Part shown: positions 19,131 through 32,426 of the stretch, one piece after another
How the letters are laid out: the number at the start of each line of letters is the position of its first letter
Position numbering within the stretch: the first letter of the stretch is position 1
Origin: Leptobrachium leishanense
Taxonomy: Eukaryota > Chordata > Amphibia > Anura > Megophryidae
DNA: 64,000 nt
Direction of reading: 5' to 3'
Assembly: GCA_009667805.1 (NCBI GenBank)
Contig: CM019064.1
Coordinates: 272,719,662 to 272,783,661 of the forward strand
The notes under the pieces: model-generated
What the model was told of the DNA's origin: nothing
Database searches by the model: none
What the model saw: the letters and a program-made list of their open reading frames with translations, nothing else
Translations under genes and position numbers: made by a program

Positions 19131-19471
19131 CAGGGCTATTCAGAAAGAGGTTAAAACCTTGAGAATGACTGGAGAAGTGAAAATTCTAGGTCAAATAGTC
19201 AAACCAGAAAAATTCTCCCATTTATCTCAATTTCCAAATTGGCTATTTGGTCTAGAATCAGTGTTTCTCAACTCGTATCCTCAGGAGCCACTAACGGGCC
19301 TGGTTTGCCAGATATCTGAAGCACAGCACAGGTGATATGATTTGCTGCTCAGTGATTGCAGTATTCAGCCTGCATTTCCCCAAGGCGATCCTTAAAATCT
19401 GGCCTGTAGTGGGTCTTGAGGACTGGAGTTGAGAAACCCTGGTCTAGATTGTTCATTCTCCTGCCAATTCT
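19131..19471. mobile_element. Short MITE of the same family, split and 3'-truncated
   Basis: Starts cagggctattcagaaagagg three bases after the previous copy. It is interrupted at the central tctaga by the hAT MITE 19259-19441, resumes with ttgttcattctcctgcc, then is cut off by the Tc1 element. Confidence 0.75.
19259..19441. mobile_element. hAT (Charlie-like) MITE, 183 bp
   Basis: Ends are cagtgtttctcaactc and gagttgagaaaccctg, flanked by gtctagaat and gtctagat, an approximate 8-bp duplication with one indel. Same family and same length as 39004-39186. Confidence 0.75.
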
Positions 19472-20911
<1,440 letters not shown>

Positions 20912-20913
20912 TA

Positions 20914-21334
20914 TATATAAACATGTCTAGTAATAAGTATCAACAAATATGTCTGTAAAAAGAATATTTTAGTATGCACATGTAGATGGTCGAGGGTGAC
21001 ACCGCAAACGGAGTGCTATGGAAACATGACATTTTGCAATGGCCAGTGGCAGCTTCATTCATGTTTGAAGGGACACTCAAGAAAGGAAAACACAATCCAT
21101 TTCATTATATAATATTCTAAAATAGATTATCTTTTTAGAAACACACATTTGAAATGTCTGCCTTTAAGAAAAGATCCTGGATTTGTAGCCACCTCATTCT
21201 GATCAGTAGATTCTTTGCATACCCATTTAACTCATCTCAGCAAAGATTTACTGAACTATGAAGCAGAGAACCAGAGAAGGTGAAAGCTCCTTAGGAAGCA
21301 GGGTCCTCTCTTCTTCCTGGCTATGTCCATCTAT
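20914..21334. other. No gene seen
   Basis: Non-repetitive text by eye. No splice-bounded open frame. Ends at the next MITE. Confidence 0.4.
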
Positions 21335-22444
21335 CAGGTCTATTCAAAGAAAGATGAAAACCAGGAGAATTGGCAGCAGAGAACAATCTACACCAGGGGT
21401 CTCAAAAGTACTGGCCCGCGGGCCATTTGTGGCCCGAGGACTGGTCACAATTAAAGTGGCCCGCAGTAAGTGGTGTTGCAATATATAGCCGGCGCGCCAG
21501 CAATCTGTAGCTGAACTGCGGCGTCTAACGAGCATACACGGCCTCATCCGGAAGTGACGTGACGTGTCAAACCGGAAGTGTAACTCGTGCGCCTGTGCGA
21601 GTTTTAGGCGGAGACCAGGTTTCAGGCATGCATGTGTTTTGGCTCACTGGAAGAAGACTGATTACATCCCTGGTGTACCTGGTCCCTAACAAAGTAATTA
21701 ATAGGTACCAAAGGGCTGTCAGACATGCTGCACTGGTGGACCTGCTACATGGATGTAACACCCACTCTTTCACCTGAATTTCAGTGCGTTTGGCACCTAC
21801 TGTTTAGTTTTTTTGTCATTTGATTATCTGTTTGGTGCACAGTATTGGTACTTTTTAGTCTAATCAATAAAAGGTTACATTCTATTGATGTTTCACTTCT
21901 AAACTCAGCTTTTCTTCAGAAATTTACAGGCTACAGAAAAAAAGATAATTTAATTTATTCTGAATAGTTGCCATTTTCATGATAAAGGTTGACACACAAC
22001 TGGTTTTCCCCCCTTTATTACAAAATTCTTAAATTCCATTTTGATTCTACCCATATTTGTCGTCATTTCATATGGAAATAACTGTCAGCATTAAGAACTA
22101 AAACCTTTAATGAAGTATATGCCATTAAAGAGGAGGATAAATTAAAGTACAAAAAGGTGTTCAGAAAAATAAATAAAAATACTTTATTCTTTTCATTTAC
22201 AGCAGAAACGGTTTAATAAAAAATAATAAAAAGGAGTTTGAAATTTTGCACGCGGCCCCCATGGGATATGAAAGATTTTCCAGTGGCCCTCAGGCAATTT
22301 GAATTTGAAACCCCTGATCTAGACCAAATAGCCAATTTGGAAAAGTGGATAAATGGGAGAATTTTTCTGGTATGGCTATTTTGACCTAGAATTTTCACTT
22401 CTCCAGTCATTCTGCTGAGTTTCACCATTCTTTGAATAGACCTG
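21335..22444. mobile_element. Short MITE (CAGGTCTATTCAAAGA ends) split by a hAT element
   Basis: Left part 21335-21393 and right part 22317-22444 together form a copy of the family at 18961, flanked by tat and taa. The interruption is at the central tctaga-like site, the same place as in the copy at 19131. Confidence 0.75.
21394..22316. mobile_element. hAT element, non-autonomous (CAGGGGTCTCAAA ends)
   Basis: Ends caggggtctcaaaagtactgg and caatttgaatttgaaacccctg. Duplications are atctacac (21386-21393) and atctagac (22317-22324), one mismatch in 8. Ggcccgcgggcc near the left end is typical of a widespread vertebrate hAT family as I recall. No transposase frame. Confidence 0.75.
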
Positions 22445-22549
22445 TAAGATTTGCCCTAATTTATTGTAACCCTTGCACCATGCTACGGAATATGTTGGCA
22501 CAGTATGTGTAAATGAATAGCCGATGACCATGCATCCACAATCACGATT

Positions 22550-23747
22550 TGCTCTAGGAGGTGGCTGTAATCTTGGATGTCAGCCAAGCCGCCGGGTCAT
22601 CCACCACCCACTGACGTCGTTGCCATATGTGCGTTGACATCGTCGCCATATGTGCATTGACGGCAGATGGACAGTTAACCCCCTGGCTGCCAAGTGGAGC
22701 TAGGGGGATCCTTTTGATCCCTGTATCTCCCGATCTGTAGCAGCTAGAGAGTAATGCTTGATCATGGCCTTTCCAACGATATCAAACATGGTTTGGTTTG
22801 GTGTAATGATTAAAAAATTTAAAAATATAAAAAGATAAAAATAAAGTGTTTTTTTTTTAAAAAAAAAGAATTAAGGGGTATAATAAAATAGGACTTTGAA
22901 TCACATTTAAACACGATGGACAAAAATTGGTCAAAATTAGCTCAGTACACAGAGGTGAAATGGCTCAGCAGTTAAGGGGTTAAAAAGCAAAAACATGTAA
23001 AACTTGGGTATTTCTAATTTCAGGACACAATTTCAAAACTATTAAGGCTAGGGTCAGACTAACGCAGTATCAACGTGCGTTTAGCAGCACTAAATCACGG
23101 CCCCGCTAGCAGCAAATGACGTCCAATGCCGGGCAGCATACGAAGAACGGCCGCACAAAAGTGCGTCTGCGCAACGCAAGTGGCAAACGAACGCATTTTT
23201 TCGAGAACGTGATACTGCTAGTACTGACGTACAGAGTGCGCTGCGTCCGCTAGCGGCGTGTGTGCGTGATTAGGAGACGTCAGACGCTGCTAATGTCCGG
23301 CCAACATAACGTCCAGACGCAAAAAGAGTTTTATTGATGATCCGTACAAAATCACGGCTGTAATTGCGCATCGTATGACCGCTATCGCGTATTCCGTGAA
23401 AAAATATGTCCATTCGTTCGAACGCACTTTTTCACGGACGACGCAAAATATGCGTTAGTCTGACCCTAGCCTTAGTCAATATCTTTTTTGGTGGTTGTAG
23501 ATTTTAGGGATTATAGTTCGAAAAAGTGTTCTTTCCATTTTTTTTTCATAATATTTCATAATTTTCTTTATAGTAAATTATACTAATAATGGAATCTTTA
23601 ATGGCGAGAAAAATGGTATATAATATGTGTGGATTCCATAAATGAGTAAGAGGAAAATTAGACCTAAACACAAACAGCGCAGAAACGTAAAAACAGCAGT
23701 GGGTACTTTCGGACAGACAATGGTAAAACCGCCTGGTCACGATGGGG
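22550..23747. mobile_element. piggyBac-like MITE copy, inverted relative to 1154-2270
   Basis: The right end ggtcacgatgggg precedes TTAA at 23748-23751 and matches the reverse of 1154. The match continues inward (acgtttctgcgctgt, the tatagtaaatta block, tagaaatacccaa). The left terminus was not found; similarity fades near 22550. Interrupted by a Harbinger-like MITE. Confidence 0.65.
23046..23471. mobile_element. Harbinger-like MITE, GGCTAGGGTCAGAC family
   Basis: Inverted ends ggctagggtcagactaacgc and gcgttagtctgaccctagcc. Flanks taa and tta. CpG-rich interior. Lies inside the piggyBac-like copy, so it is younger. Confidence 0.8.
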
Positions 23748-23754
23748 TTAAAAC

Positions 23755-24154
23755 ATTTTTGTGCATAGAACTAAAGTCTGTGTGTTTCATTCCTTTATGT
23801 TGAAATCTTGTGTTTTTGTTTTCTTTTACAAAATAAGATATTTGACAGTAAATCATGTCCTGGGATCTGACCTCATTAATGAATGCAAGTGTAGATCTTT
23901 ATTGTCAAGTGGATTACAATTTACACAATACCAGCTGTGTGTGTTGAATACCAGGATCATTTTCCAATTTGTAACCTCCTTTAACCTGTTTCAGATTGTA
24001 GCGATAAATGTGCACATTCCTGGTAAAAGAGTACACATGTAACCCTTTACCACTGATTGAGAAGATTTGAAAACCTTCACTATATATTTGACTCTGTTGT
24101 CCCAAGTTCGTCAGATCTTGTTATGGTTCTGTAAGGGTTTAAGAAATGTGGTGC
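23755..24154. other. No gene seen
   Basis: AT-rich sequence without recognised repeat or exon. Confidence 0.4.
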
Positions 24155-25139
24155 ATTTTATTTTTATTTATTTATTTTATTTATTTTATAAAGGATTTTA
24201 CCAGGAAGGATACATTGAGATTTCTCTCGTTTTCAAGCATGTCCTGGGTTCAAGAACATTGAAGTGTTACAGTTACAGAAATACGAAGTAATACAATGCA
24301 AGATATTAAAAAAAACACAAATATACAGATTAACAGAAAAATATGTAGGAAATATAGTCACTAGGTTACATATTTACAGGTGCATTCTGTATTGAGGTAT
24401 GTTAATAGGGAGCTTTTGAGTGACTTAAGACTGGGGGAAGATTTGATGGTGTCTGGGAGGTTATTCCATAATTGTGGTGCTCTGTAGGAAAATGAGGACC
24501 GAGCCACTGTCTTTTTGTATTGTGGTATAGCAAGTAAGGTGCTGGTCCTGGATCGGAGGTTATAGGATGAGGGAGCTGCTGGGGGAAGCAGTCTATTCCG
24601 GTAGGGTGGCAGCTTCCCAGAGATGCTCTTAAACACCAGGCTGGAAAGGTGAAGGGTGCGTCTGGATTCCAGCGATGGCCAGTTTAGCTCTTTTAACATG
24701 TCACAATGGTGGGTCATGTAGTTACATTGTAGCGCAAAGCGGCAGAATGAGTTATACAATGTAGTAAGTTTATGAAGGTGTGTTTGCGGGGCGGCTGCAT
24801 ACACTACATCTCCGTAATCAATAGCCGGCATAAGCATTTGCTGTACAATCTGCTTTCTTACCGCGGAACTCAGGCAGGATTTGTTTCTGTACAGGGCACC
24901 TAGTTTGGGGTAAAGTTTAGATGAGAGTTTTTCGATGTGGGGGCCAAAGGATAGATTAGGGTCCAACCACATACCTAGATATTTGAGAGATGTGACTGTG
25001 GTCAGCGTGCCTTTTGATTTTGTCCCCACACATAGATGGGGATTTTGCAATTTGTGTAGTTTAGGTGCTGTTCCAAAGAGCATCGTTACAGTTTTGTCAG
25101 TATTTAAAAAAAGTTTGTTGTTTTTGAGACAGACACTAT
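24155..25139 (-). mobile_element. LINE (L2/CR1-like group), 5'-truncated
   Basis: Minus-strand 3' part of a non-LTR retrotransposon: end of the RT frame, a ~200-bp 3' UTR with tccttcctggtaaaatcc, and an (aaat)n tail at 24157-24192. The upstream side stops at the MITE at 25140 and does not resume beyond it. The same 3' tail is carried by LINE fragments at 1 and 37115 and by the SINE at 38620. Confidence 0.8.
24361..25083 (-). pseudogene. LINE reverse transcriptase C-terminal fragment
   Basis: 240 codons without internal stop. It starts downstream of the catalytic YxDD motif. Recognisable are the thumb-region motif KYLGMWLDPNLSFGPHI, the LPAIDYGDVVY-type segment (written MLMPAIDYGDVVY here), a Leu/Trp-rich stretch (LNWPSLESRR), and the terminal FSYRAPQLWNNLP motif shared by CR1/L2-type elements. 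The 5' half of ORF2 and all of ORF1 are missing, so it is dead on arrival. The lack of stops suggests a fairly young copy. Clade placement within L2/CR1/Rex is not decided. Confidence 0.8.
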
Positions 25140-25320
25140 CAGGGTTATTCAGAGAGCGTGAAAAGCAGGAAAATGACTGGAGAATGAAAAATTCTAGGTC
25201 AAAATAGCCGATTTGGAAAGTGAGATGAAAGGGAGAATTTTTCTGGTTTGGCTATTTTGACCTAGAATTTTTCATTCTCCAGTCATTCTCCTGCTTTTCA
25301 TCGCTCTCTGAATAACCCTG
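25140..25320. mobile_element. Short MITE, CAGGGTTATTCAGAGAG family
   Basis: 181 bp, near-palindromic, flanked by tat on both sides. Directly abuts the truncated LINE. Confidence 0.8.
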
Positions 25321-25379
25321 TATATATGAATACCCCTGAAATAACTGTGCAAACATTACATATATAGACAGTGAATTTC

Positions 25380-25780
25380 CCCATACGATGCAATTTTGTG
25401 GCAGTTCGGCTATTCAGAAAGTTGACAATTCACCAAATACTGGCAAATTGATGGCGAAATACGGTGCAGTTTGTCGCAGATCGCTGCAATTTGGCGTTCT
25501 TTGATGCCAGTGAAAATGTCCTGTAGAGAAGTAATGGTTAATCTGTTCAGAAAATGCTGAAATGTCAGTGAAATGCACTGATTTTCAGTGGTTCAGTTCG
25601 ACAAGTTTAAACAGGCAAATCCCATAGGATTCAATGTAAAAAATATTATCGTTTTTATTCTGTTTTTTTATTCAGCCGTTTTATTCTTTTCAGTTTCAGC
25701 AAAAAGATTTTTTATTTATTTTAGAATTTTTGGGTATTTTTCTGAATTTTTGTAGGCAAAATTTGATTCCCATTTCACTA
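25380..25780. mobile_element. Fragment of the long MITE family
   Basis: Text such as gttcggctattcagaaag, aatcccataggattcaatgt and the following A/T tract matches the interior of 75-973 and, in reverse, 29250-29520. Ends not resolved. Confidence 0.5.
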
Positions 25781-26188
25781 ACCCTTTCACTACCAAGACC
25801 ACTTATACTCAATCTTCACAGTACCTACTGGTGCCTTGATATTGAGTATACTCAATGTGGTCTAATTCTGGAGCAATGCAAAGGGATTTCATTTGTTGGA
25901 AACTAAATTCATTTGGAAATGAGCTCCTGAATTTACCCCAAAAGGTTTAGCACATTGGCATGTCAACAATGTGCTAAACCACTTTGAACAACTGGTACTC
26001 TGTGTGTAAACCTTGGATCCCCAGGTGATTCAACACAGCTCAAGCTGCTGTAAAACATTTTTAGCCAGCAGGTGGTGATGTCTGCTTTTTAAATAGGGCT
26101 ACTACAGAAAGAAATACATTGCGTATTTTTACTGTATAATTAATTAAATATCATTTAAAATGAAACCGTTGAATTTCTGCTTTCTCGT
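25781..26188. other. No gene seen; one short inverted motif
   Basis: Contains ggtttagcacattg and caatgtgctaaacc as a small stem near 25947-25981. Starts with a taaccctttcac motif like the piggyBac-like ends but no partner was found. Confidence 0.35.
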
Positions 26189-26191
26189 TTA

Positions 26192-26617
26192 GGCTAGGGT
26201 CAGACTAACGCATTTTTCGCGTTGTCTGTGAAAAAGTGCGTTCGAACGAATGGACGCATTTTTTCACGGAATACGCGATAGCGGTCATACGATGCGCCCT
26301 TTCGTCCGTGATTTTGTACGGATCATCAATAAAACACTTTTTGTGTCTGGACGTTATGTTGGCCGGACATTAGCAGCGTCTGACGTCTCCCAATCACGCA
26401 CACACGCCTCTAGCGGACGCAGCGCACTCTGTACGTCCGTACTAGCGGTTTGACGTTCTAGAAAAAATGCATTCGTTTGCCACTTGCGTTGCGCGGACGA
26501 ACTTTCGTGCGGCCGTACTTCGTGTGTTCCCCGGCATTGGACGTCATTTGCTGCTAGCACGGCCGTGATTTTGTGCGTCTAAACGCACGTTAAAACTGCT
26601 TTCGTCTGACCCTAGCC
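26192..26617. mobile_element. Harbinger-like MITE, GGCTAGGGTCAGAC family
   Basis: Ends ggctagggtcagactaacgc and gtctgaccctagcc, tta on both sides. Very similar to 28119-28545, including ttcgaacgaatggacg, ggtcatacgatgcgc and cgttatgttggccgg. Confidence 0.85.
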
Positions 26618-26620
26618 TTA

Positions 26621-27527
26621 GTGCACCCAACACACTATATACCGTTCCGTAAAACACAGTTTTCTAGTTACGTGCAAAATATATTTATATCTAATCCTTG
26701 TACATTGAAAAAAATAAAGATGTTAAAAACCAAACAATTTTTCACTATTTATAGTAATTTGTACTGAATGTGGGAATTCCTAATATATTTTGTTTGTTTT
26801 TCTCTATATACTATACACCATATATCACTAGAGATCTATTGTTTTAATGCTGAAATTTAGCATATTAGAATGGTTGCCATGGAGATTGCCCACCCAGCAA
26901 CTGACTTTTGCTACTCTGCCTTGCTTGTCAGTCAGTAACAGTGAAAACAATTTCCAAGCACTGACGCTCAGAATTGGGATTCTAGTGTGTGACGGTCTAT
27001 GCCTTTGCTTGATATTAAAGCCATGCATGATGGCTTAGTTAATGTCCTCAGTACCTTCTTTACACTGATGTCCCTTTCTTCTTCACCTTTCAATGTGTCA
27101 ACCCGAATTTCATGTTCATGTGACAGAATGTATAATGTGTAAATTTGTATCGATACGTTTAAATCAATTTGTAAGGTCTCCCAGAAGTTTACTAACCTCC
27201 GAGGTGCCTGTCTGCATATTGCCTTGTGTTGTAGGGTACTAATGACTCTTGGAATTAGGGGACAGAGTTTGATGCACAGAAGGAAATTTGCATTACAGGT
27301 ACAAGCGGAAGATACAAACAAGGCACAGAAGACAGAAAATCGAAAAGCGATGGCTTCCAATTCAGCACCACCCATTGCAAGGTATAGATCTCCCTTTAAG
27401 AATTTAACTGGTCACTATATTCTTTTTATAATGATAAAAAAACAGCTGTTACTTTACGAGCACCATCACCCTTGTTTTAGGTGTCGGAAGGGACCAGTGA
27501 GTTGGAGAAGTCTCTTTAGATTACTGT
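26621..27527. other. No gene seen; apparently unique DNA
   Basis: No recognised repeat. Short open frames on both strands lack clear splice or start context. Confidence 0.4.
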
Positions 27528-27698
27528 CAGGGTTATTCAGGGAGAGGTGAAAACCAGGAGAATGGCTGAAGAAGTGAAAATTCTAGGTAAAAATAGCCGA
27601 TTTGGAAAGTGAGAATTTTTCTGGTTTGGTTATTTTGACCTAGATTTTTCACTTCTCCAGTCATTCTCCTGAGTTTCACCTCTCTCTGAATAACCCTG
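27528..27698. mobile_element. Short MITE, CAGGGTTATTCAG family
   Basis: 171 bp; ends cagggttattcagggagagg and cctctctctgaataaccctg. Flanks tgt and tat. Confidence 0.8.
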
Positions 27699-28115
27699 TA
27701 TATTACAATTTATTATTATATTGTAAATCATTGTATATAACACATATTAATACTGGTTTGGAGCAGGAAGCAGGTAAGGTTGTACCTTGCGATGTAACAA
27801 TGTAGCACCCCATTTTATGAAATTGTATCAGCAATCAAGGGATTGAAAATAATAAAGATGTTAAATCAAGAGGATGCCATGCGATAGCTTATTTTGCGCT
27901 GACTCAAAATCTGAATCTACAGAGTTTTAGCGACTTTATTATCCAGCAGATAATGCTGCATGAAAAATCACTTGTATGGCAATGTTTAAAAAGACATTAC
28001 AGCACTTTTAAAGCAGATTATGTTTAATGAAATCTAGGCAGGGAACCATTTCCAAAGGTTCCTAGAGAGAAGTTCATTTTACCAAGCTAATGCAGCACAA
28101 TTGCTTGATTACCAT
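27699..28115. other. No gene seen
   Basis: AT-rich; no exon or repeat recognised. Confidence 0.4.
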
Positions 28116-28118
28116 TCA

Positions 28119-28545
28119 GGCTAGGGTCAGACGAACGCATTTTTCACGTTGTCCGTGAAAAAGTGCGTTCGAACGAATGGACGTATTTTTTCACGGAATA
28201 CGCGATAGCGGTCATACGATGCGCATTTTCGTCCGTGATTTTGTACGGGTCATCAATAAAACCCTTTTTGCGTCTGGACGTTATGTTGGCCGGACATGAG
28301 CAGCGTCTGACGTCTCCCAATCACGCAAACACACCGCTATGCGGCCGCAGCACACTCTGTACGTCCGTACTAGCAGTTTGACGTTCTCGAAAAAATGCGC
28401 TCGTTTGCCACTTGCGTTGCACGGACGAACTTTTGTGCGGCCGTTCGTCGTATGCTACCCGGCATTGGACGTCATTTGCTGCTAGCACGGCCGTGATTTC
28501 GTGCGGCTAAACGCACGTTAAAACTGCGTTTGTCTGACCCCAGCC
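28119..28545. mobile_element. Harbinger-like MITE, GGCTAGGGTCAGAC family
   Basis: Ends ggctagggtcagacgaacgc and gtctgaccccagcc. Flanks tca and tta. Close relative of 26192-26617, retaining many CpG sites. Confidence 0.85.
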
Positions 28546-28548
28546 TTA

Positions 28549-28879
28549 CTCTGATGACTAGATTTCTATATGGCTCTTCTGGTGTGATGTGGCACTTCCA
28601 ATAGAACCCTTACTAAAATAATGCAGCTAGAGAAGGATATGGTGAGTGATATAGAAAGTTAAGCATATGGGCAGATTAGTTATGGGAAAAATATATGGAA
28701 TCATAATTAAAAGCATGTGTGGCTGTTTGAATAATAAATCTCAGATGACATCAGCATTTTATGAGACCCTTCGCTTAAGATGATATGTTAATTTGGGTTT
28801 GATGTTCCTGGAGAACAGCTTTTGGCAGTGTAAAATACACATAAAAACTGCACACAAAATAAAAGTTTAAGGGGGTTTC
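28549..28879. other. No gene seen
   Basis: AT-rich intronic-looking sequence. Confidence 0.4.
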
Positions 28880-29525
28880 AGTGACATTTCGGTGCTTTCT
28901 CGTTCAGCACACTTCAGCTGAATTCCAGTTCACCAACTTACAGTGAATTCACTATTCACCGCAGGGCCACTCGCCAATCCCACCCGCCGATCTGTAGAAA
29001 ACAACAAAAACGGACTCTGCTATTCTTCTAAAAGGTGTTTAAACAAATACAAATGCATGAAAATGTGTCAAAATAATAAAGAAGGTCTTATAAGAAATAA
29101 TAACGGGTTGTTACAGAATAGAAAAAAAGCCTTAAAAAAAATTGGGAATGAAAACTTTTGCCTTAAAAATACAAAAAATATATCAATGTTCCAAAAAAGA
29201 AATAAATAAAAAGGATAAATGGTTGAGTAAAAAAACCTCAATAATATTTCTTTACATTGAATCCTATGGGATTCGCCTGTTTAAACCTGTAGAACTGAAT
29301 CAGCAAAAATCAGGGCATTTCACTGACACGTCGGTGCAGTTCGGCGTTCTGTGAATAGATTAACCATTGCTTCTTTATGGGACAATTTCGCTGCTGCCAA
29401 AGATTGCCGAATTTCAGCGAACAGCACCGTATTTGGCTTTCAATTCGCCAGTGTTTGGTAAATTGACAGCTTTCTGAATAGACAAACTGCAACGAAATTG
29501 CACTGTACAGGGAAATTCACCGTTC
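28880..29525. mobile_element. Long-MITE relative, inverted with respect to 25380
   Basis: Acattgaatcctatgggatt, gttcggcgttctg and tttctgaatagac match the reverse complement of 25380-25720. The element probably starts near 28880 (gtttcagtgacatttcggtg) but the ends are diverged. Non-coding. Confidence 0.5.
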
Positions 29526-29647
29526 CGTACTAAGTTTGTGTGGTGATGGGTTTGGAGCTAGATAATGGTTATTGATGTGTAGAAATCTTGGTTCCAGCAC
29601 TTGTGTTTTAGGACTTCACCCCAGAATAGATTTTCATGAAGACCTAC

Positions 29648-29740
29648 CTTGGCTGCAGGTCTTGCCTGTGAATCCAGGGAAACATTTACATTTGTTTGGT
29701 CCAACACACTCCCCGTGCTTACAACCCTCATCACAGACAG
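29648..29740 (-). CDS. egfl6: egfl6 EGF-module exon (about exon 3)
   Basis: A 93-bp exon on the minus strand. The acceptor is ttgtag at 29741-29742 and the donor is g|gtaggt at 29647. Both boundaries are phase 1, the usual phase of EGF exons. With the G of the previous exon it encodes one EGF module containing [20 protein letters not shown], with the six Cys in order. That spacing and the VGPNKC/CFPG/TCSQ wording fit EGFL6 rather than the paralogue nephronectin, as I remember both. EGFL6 is a secreted basement-membrane protein with EGF repeats, an RGD and a MAM domain. The exon starts right after GAA-G of exon 34169-34284. No stop or frameshift. The next EGF exon was not found between here and position 1. 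Confidence 0.85.
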
Positions 29741-30108
29741 CTACAAAATGAAACAGGAAATGATAATTAATACCAATATTCTTTTAAAATTTCAATAAAG
29801 CATTGCAAGTGGTTCAACCAACCAAATTTGCTAAACAGGAACAGTCAACTATGGAGTAGATTCACAAAGGAATTGGGTCGATTTGGTCATAGCTCAAAAT
29901 ATTCCCAAACATGTGGCCATAGATAGGACAATTTTGGTGACTTTATGACCAACCTAGGCACCTATTCCGACATAGCCAGTAACAGGTGGGAGTTGCTAAT
30001 CAATACTGGCAGCAGCACCATGCACCAGCCCTGCTGCTGTTGGCTACTGGAGTCCATAGAGAAGGAGTGGAAAACAATGGAACTATTTGTTCCCACTGTT
30101 CTAGTATA
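29741..30108 (-). other. Intron sequence, nothing else recognised
   Basis: Intronic between the two egfl6 exons; no repeat identified up to the SINE-like block. Confidence 0.45.
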
Positions 30109-30645
30109 TACCGACTGAAGGGAGTAGAGGTAACATCACTGATCTATAACCGTGGAGACCCAGGTTTGAATCCTGGCCAGAGCACCTCTCCAGTAAGTGT
30201 CCTTGGGCAAGACACCTAATGGTACATACTTGCCCAGCACACAATATCGGCTGTGGAGTCCAGTGGTAACGTCTCTACCCTTTGAGAGACAAGTGGAGAA
30301 ACAAGTCAAAATACCATTTAGCACTTCCCTCCAATACAACTGTGGAGAAGCAAGTCTCGACTTTACGAGAAGCTGGTTCAACCTAACCACCAGGTCGCTC
30401 ATCTACAATCATGGAAAGACGACTCGATCCCACTCAGAAGACAACACCAGCGAGTGTCTTTGGGCAAGACACCTAACGATATGGATGCGCCTACCTCACA
30501 AAATACTTGTACATCTCATAGATTGTAAATTCCCCTGAATCAGACCATATAATCCATGTGTGGTATTCTAATGTATCAACCCCTTGCACACTGATCTTGT
30601 AAAGCGATGTGTAATGTGTGGCACTATATAAATAAAGGATGATAA
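30109..30645 (+). repeat. tRNA-derived SINE, composite of several heads
   Basis: Contains a B-box-like aggtttgaatcctggcc after gtagaggtaacatcactg, then gtccttgggcaagacaccta. Diverged repeats of the same plan follow (ggtaacgtctctaccc; catctacaatcatggaaag ... gtctttgggcaagacaccta). It ends with tagattgtaaattcc and an (ataata)n tail. The head matches the SINE at 38620-38818, which is on the opposite strand. Confidence 0.65.
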
Positions 30646-32019
30646 TAATAATATACATCAAGAGGTTATGGAACACGCTGACCCCTCTGCACCATGGGAT
30701 TAGACACAGGTAAGGGATTTTTATATACTGTATATACAGTATTTATTGGATGGGATTTGCTCTGTGATTCAGTGATTATAGGCATAGAGTTTGTATGTTA
30801 TGCATTTCGGTCAGAAGTGAAAACTCCATGGACTCTTCTTTCAAATAGGAAAAGCTTTCTAAAAGGTAGGAAATAAATAATGGGTGCGAATTAGGAAATT
30901 GCTTGTTTTAACATGCTGAGTTGATTAGACAAAGTTTAAAAACTACTAGAATATCCTTTAGAGAAGAAGTAATCAGGGATCTGTTTCGACTGGTTGACTG
31001 TTTGAAAAACGATGAAATAAAGTTTATTTACGTCTCATGTAACATAGTAATATGAGTAACATGGACCCATCAAAAAGTGTTACTTTGACATAGTGGTGGA
31101 CAGCATGATATCGTCTTATGGTTACAAATTTTTACTTTTCTCTGTAGTTCGGGGCTTTATTTGTTAAAAATGTATTCTTTGTGTACATGTGAAGTTGAAC
31201 TCTTCTTGTGTATTTTTTTGCAAATGGGAAATCCAGTTGCAATACACAACATGTTGCTGTAGTTTTGTGATCCACAAAAATGTGAAATGTGTAAGGCATG
31301 TTGAGTTTTTGGTGTATTTATATCCACATGCATATATGCATAAACCCTTTTTACCACTGAGCGGGTTGTGCACGATGAGTGTGCTTGAAAGATGGCGGAG
31401 CATAATAGCACACCTACAACTCTCTGGCAACTCCTCCAGCCTGCCTACCTAGCCGACCCACCACGTGCTTCATTGGCTGCAGGGGGATGGCCTGAGGAAC
31501 GGCTGAAATTGAAATTATAAATTTTGGGTGGAACTGTATGAAGTATTTTTTGAATCAAGACCTATTGCACAAAACACTGGTCTACATTTTTCCTTTGTAA
31601 GTTCTCACTGAATGCTTTGAACAGATGAAAAAAATCTGGGCTTCTCATGATCTCCCTTTGTCTGCAAATAAACTCATAATCCTGTTCTTCACACAAGTAA
31701 AGGCTATTTCAGTAACGCATTCCACAATAATGGCGTTTATGTCCATGACAATTCAAACTGCGAGTGATCTACCAACAGTTACCATAACTTTCTAATAACT
31801 TATGTGAGTGTGATAGGACAAATAATGTGTAGTTCTATTAATGCGGGTTTATATGGAAAGACATGTAGCATTTTTCTACTTTCTTTTTAATTATAGGGAG
31901 TGATGTCATTCATATGTATGGTTAATGTGCTTTGGATAATGGACTGTTCCATTACAGTGTTAATAGTATGCAAAAATGAACAAGATGCTGCATTATACTG
32001 TACTAAACACATAGACTAT
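30646..32019. other. No gene seen; egfl6 intron
   Basis: AT-rich, no convincing exon. Two overlapping minus frames and one plus frame near 31160-31450 lack splice support. Confidence 0.4.
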
Positions 32020-32200
32020 CAGGGCTATTCAGAAAGAGGTGAAAACCTTGAGAATGCCTGGAGAATTGAAAATTCTAGGTCAGAATAGCCAAACCAGAAA
32101 AATTCTCCCATTTATCTCACTTTCCAAATTGGCTATTTGGTCTAGATTGTTCATTCTCCTGGCAATTCTCAAGGTTTTCACCTCTCTCTGAATAGCCCTG
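32020..32200. mobile_element. Short MITE, CAGGGCTATTCAGAAAG ends
   Basis: 181 bp, near-palindromic, tat on both sides. Its centre is the intact gctatttggtctagattg that two other copies have lost to hAT insertions. Confidence 0.8.
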
Positions 32201-32426
32201 TATGCATAAGGTCTTTTGGAGCCAAATTTTTTTTTACAAGAGCTCCTGTTACACTACACCCACCCATTAGCATTGAGTAGGGTGTTATTAAAATAATGGG
32301 GTGAACAAATCCACTCCATCTCCAGCCGCCACCCAGGATAGAGATGGTGGATATTAATAGAAAAGGGAAAATGCCTTTCCCAACAGCATCCCCCGCCTCG
32401 GGAGCATTGGTTGTGTGGATATTTAA

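Noticed and set aside
24067..24291. 74-codon plus-strand frame rich in Phe/Tyr/Leu
   Set aside because: It is the antisense of the LINE 3' UTR and tail.
30109..30200. A functional tRNA gene
   Set aside because: Only B-box-like text and a diverged A-box region are present; no acceptor stem or anticodon arm can be built. It is a SINE head.
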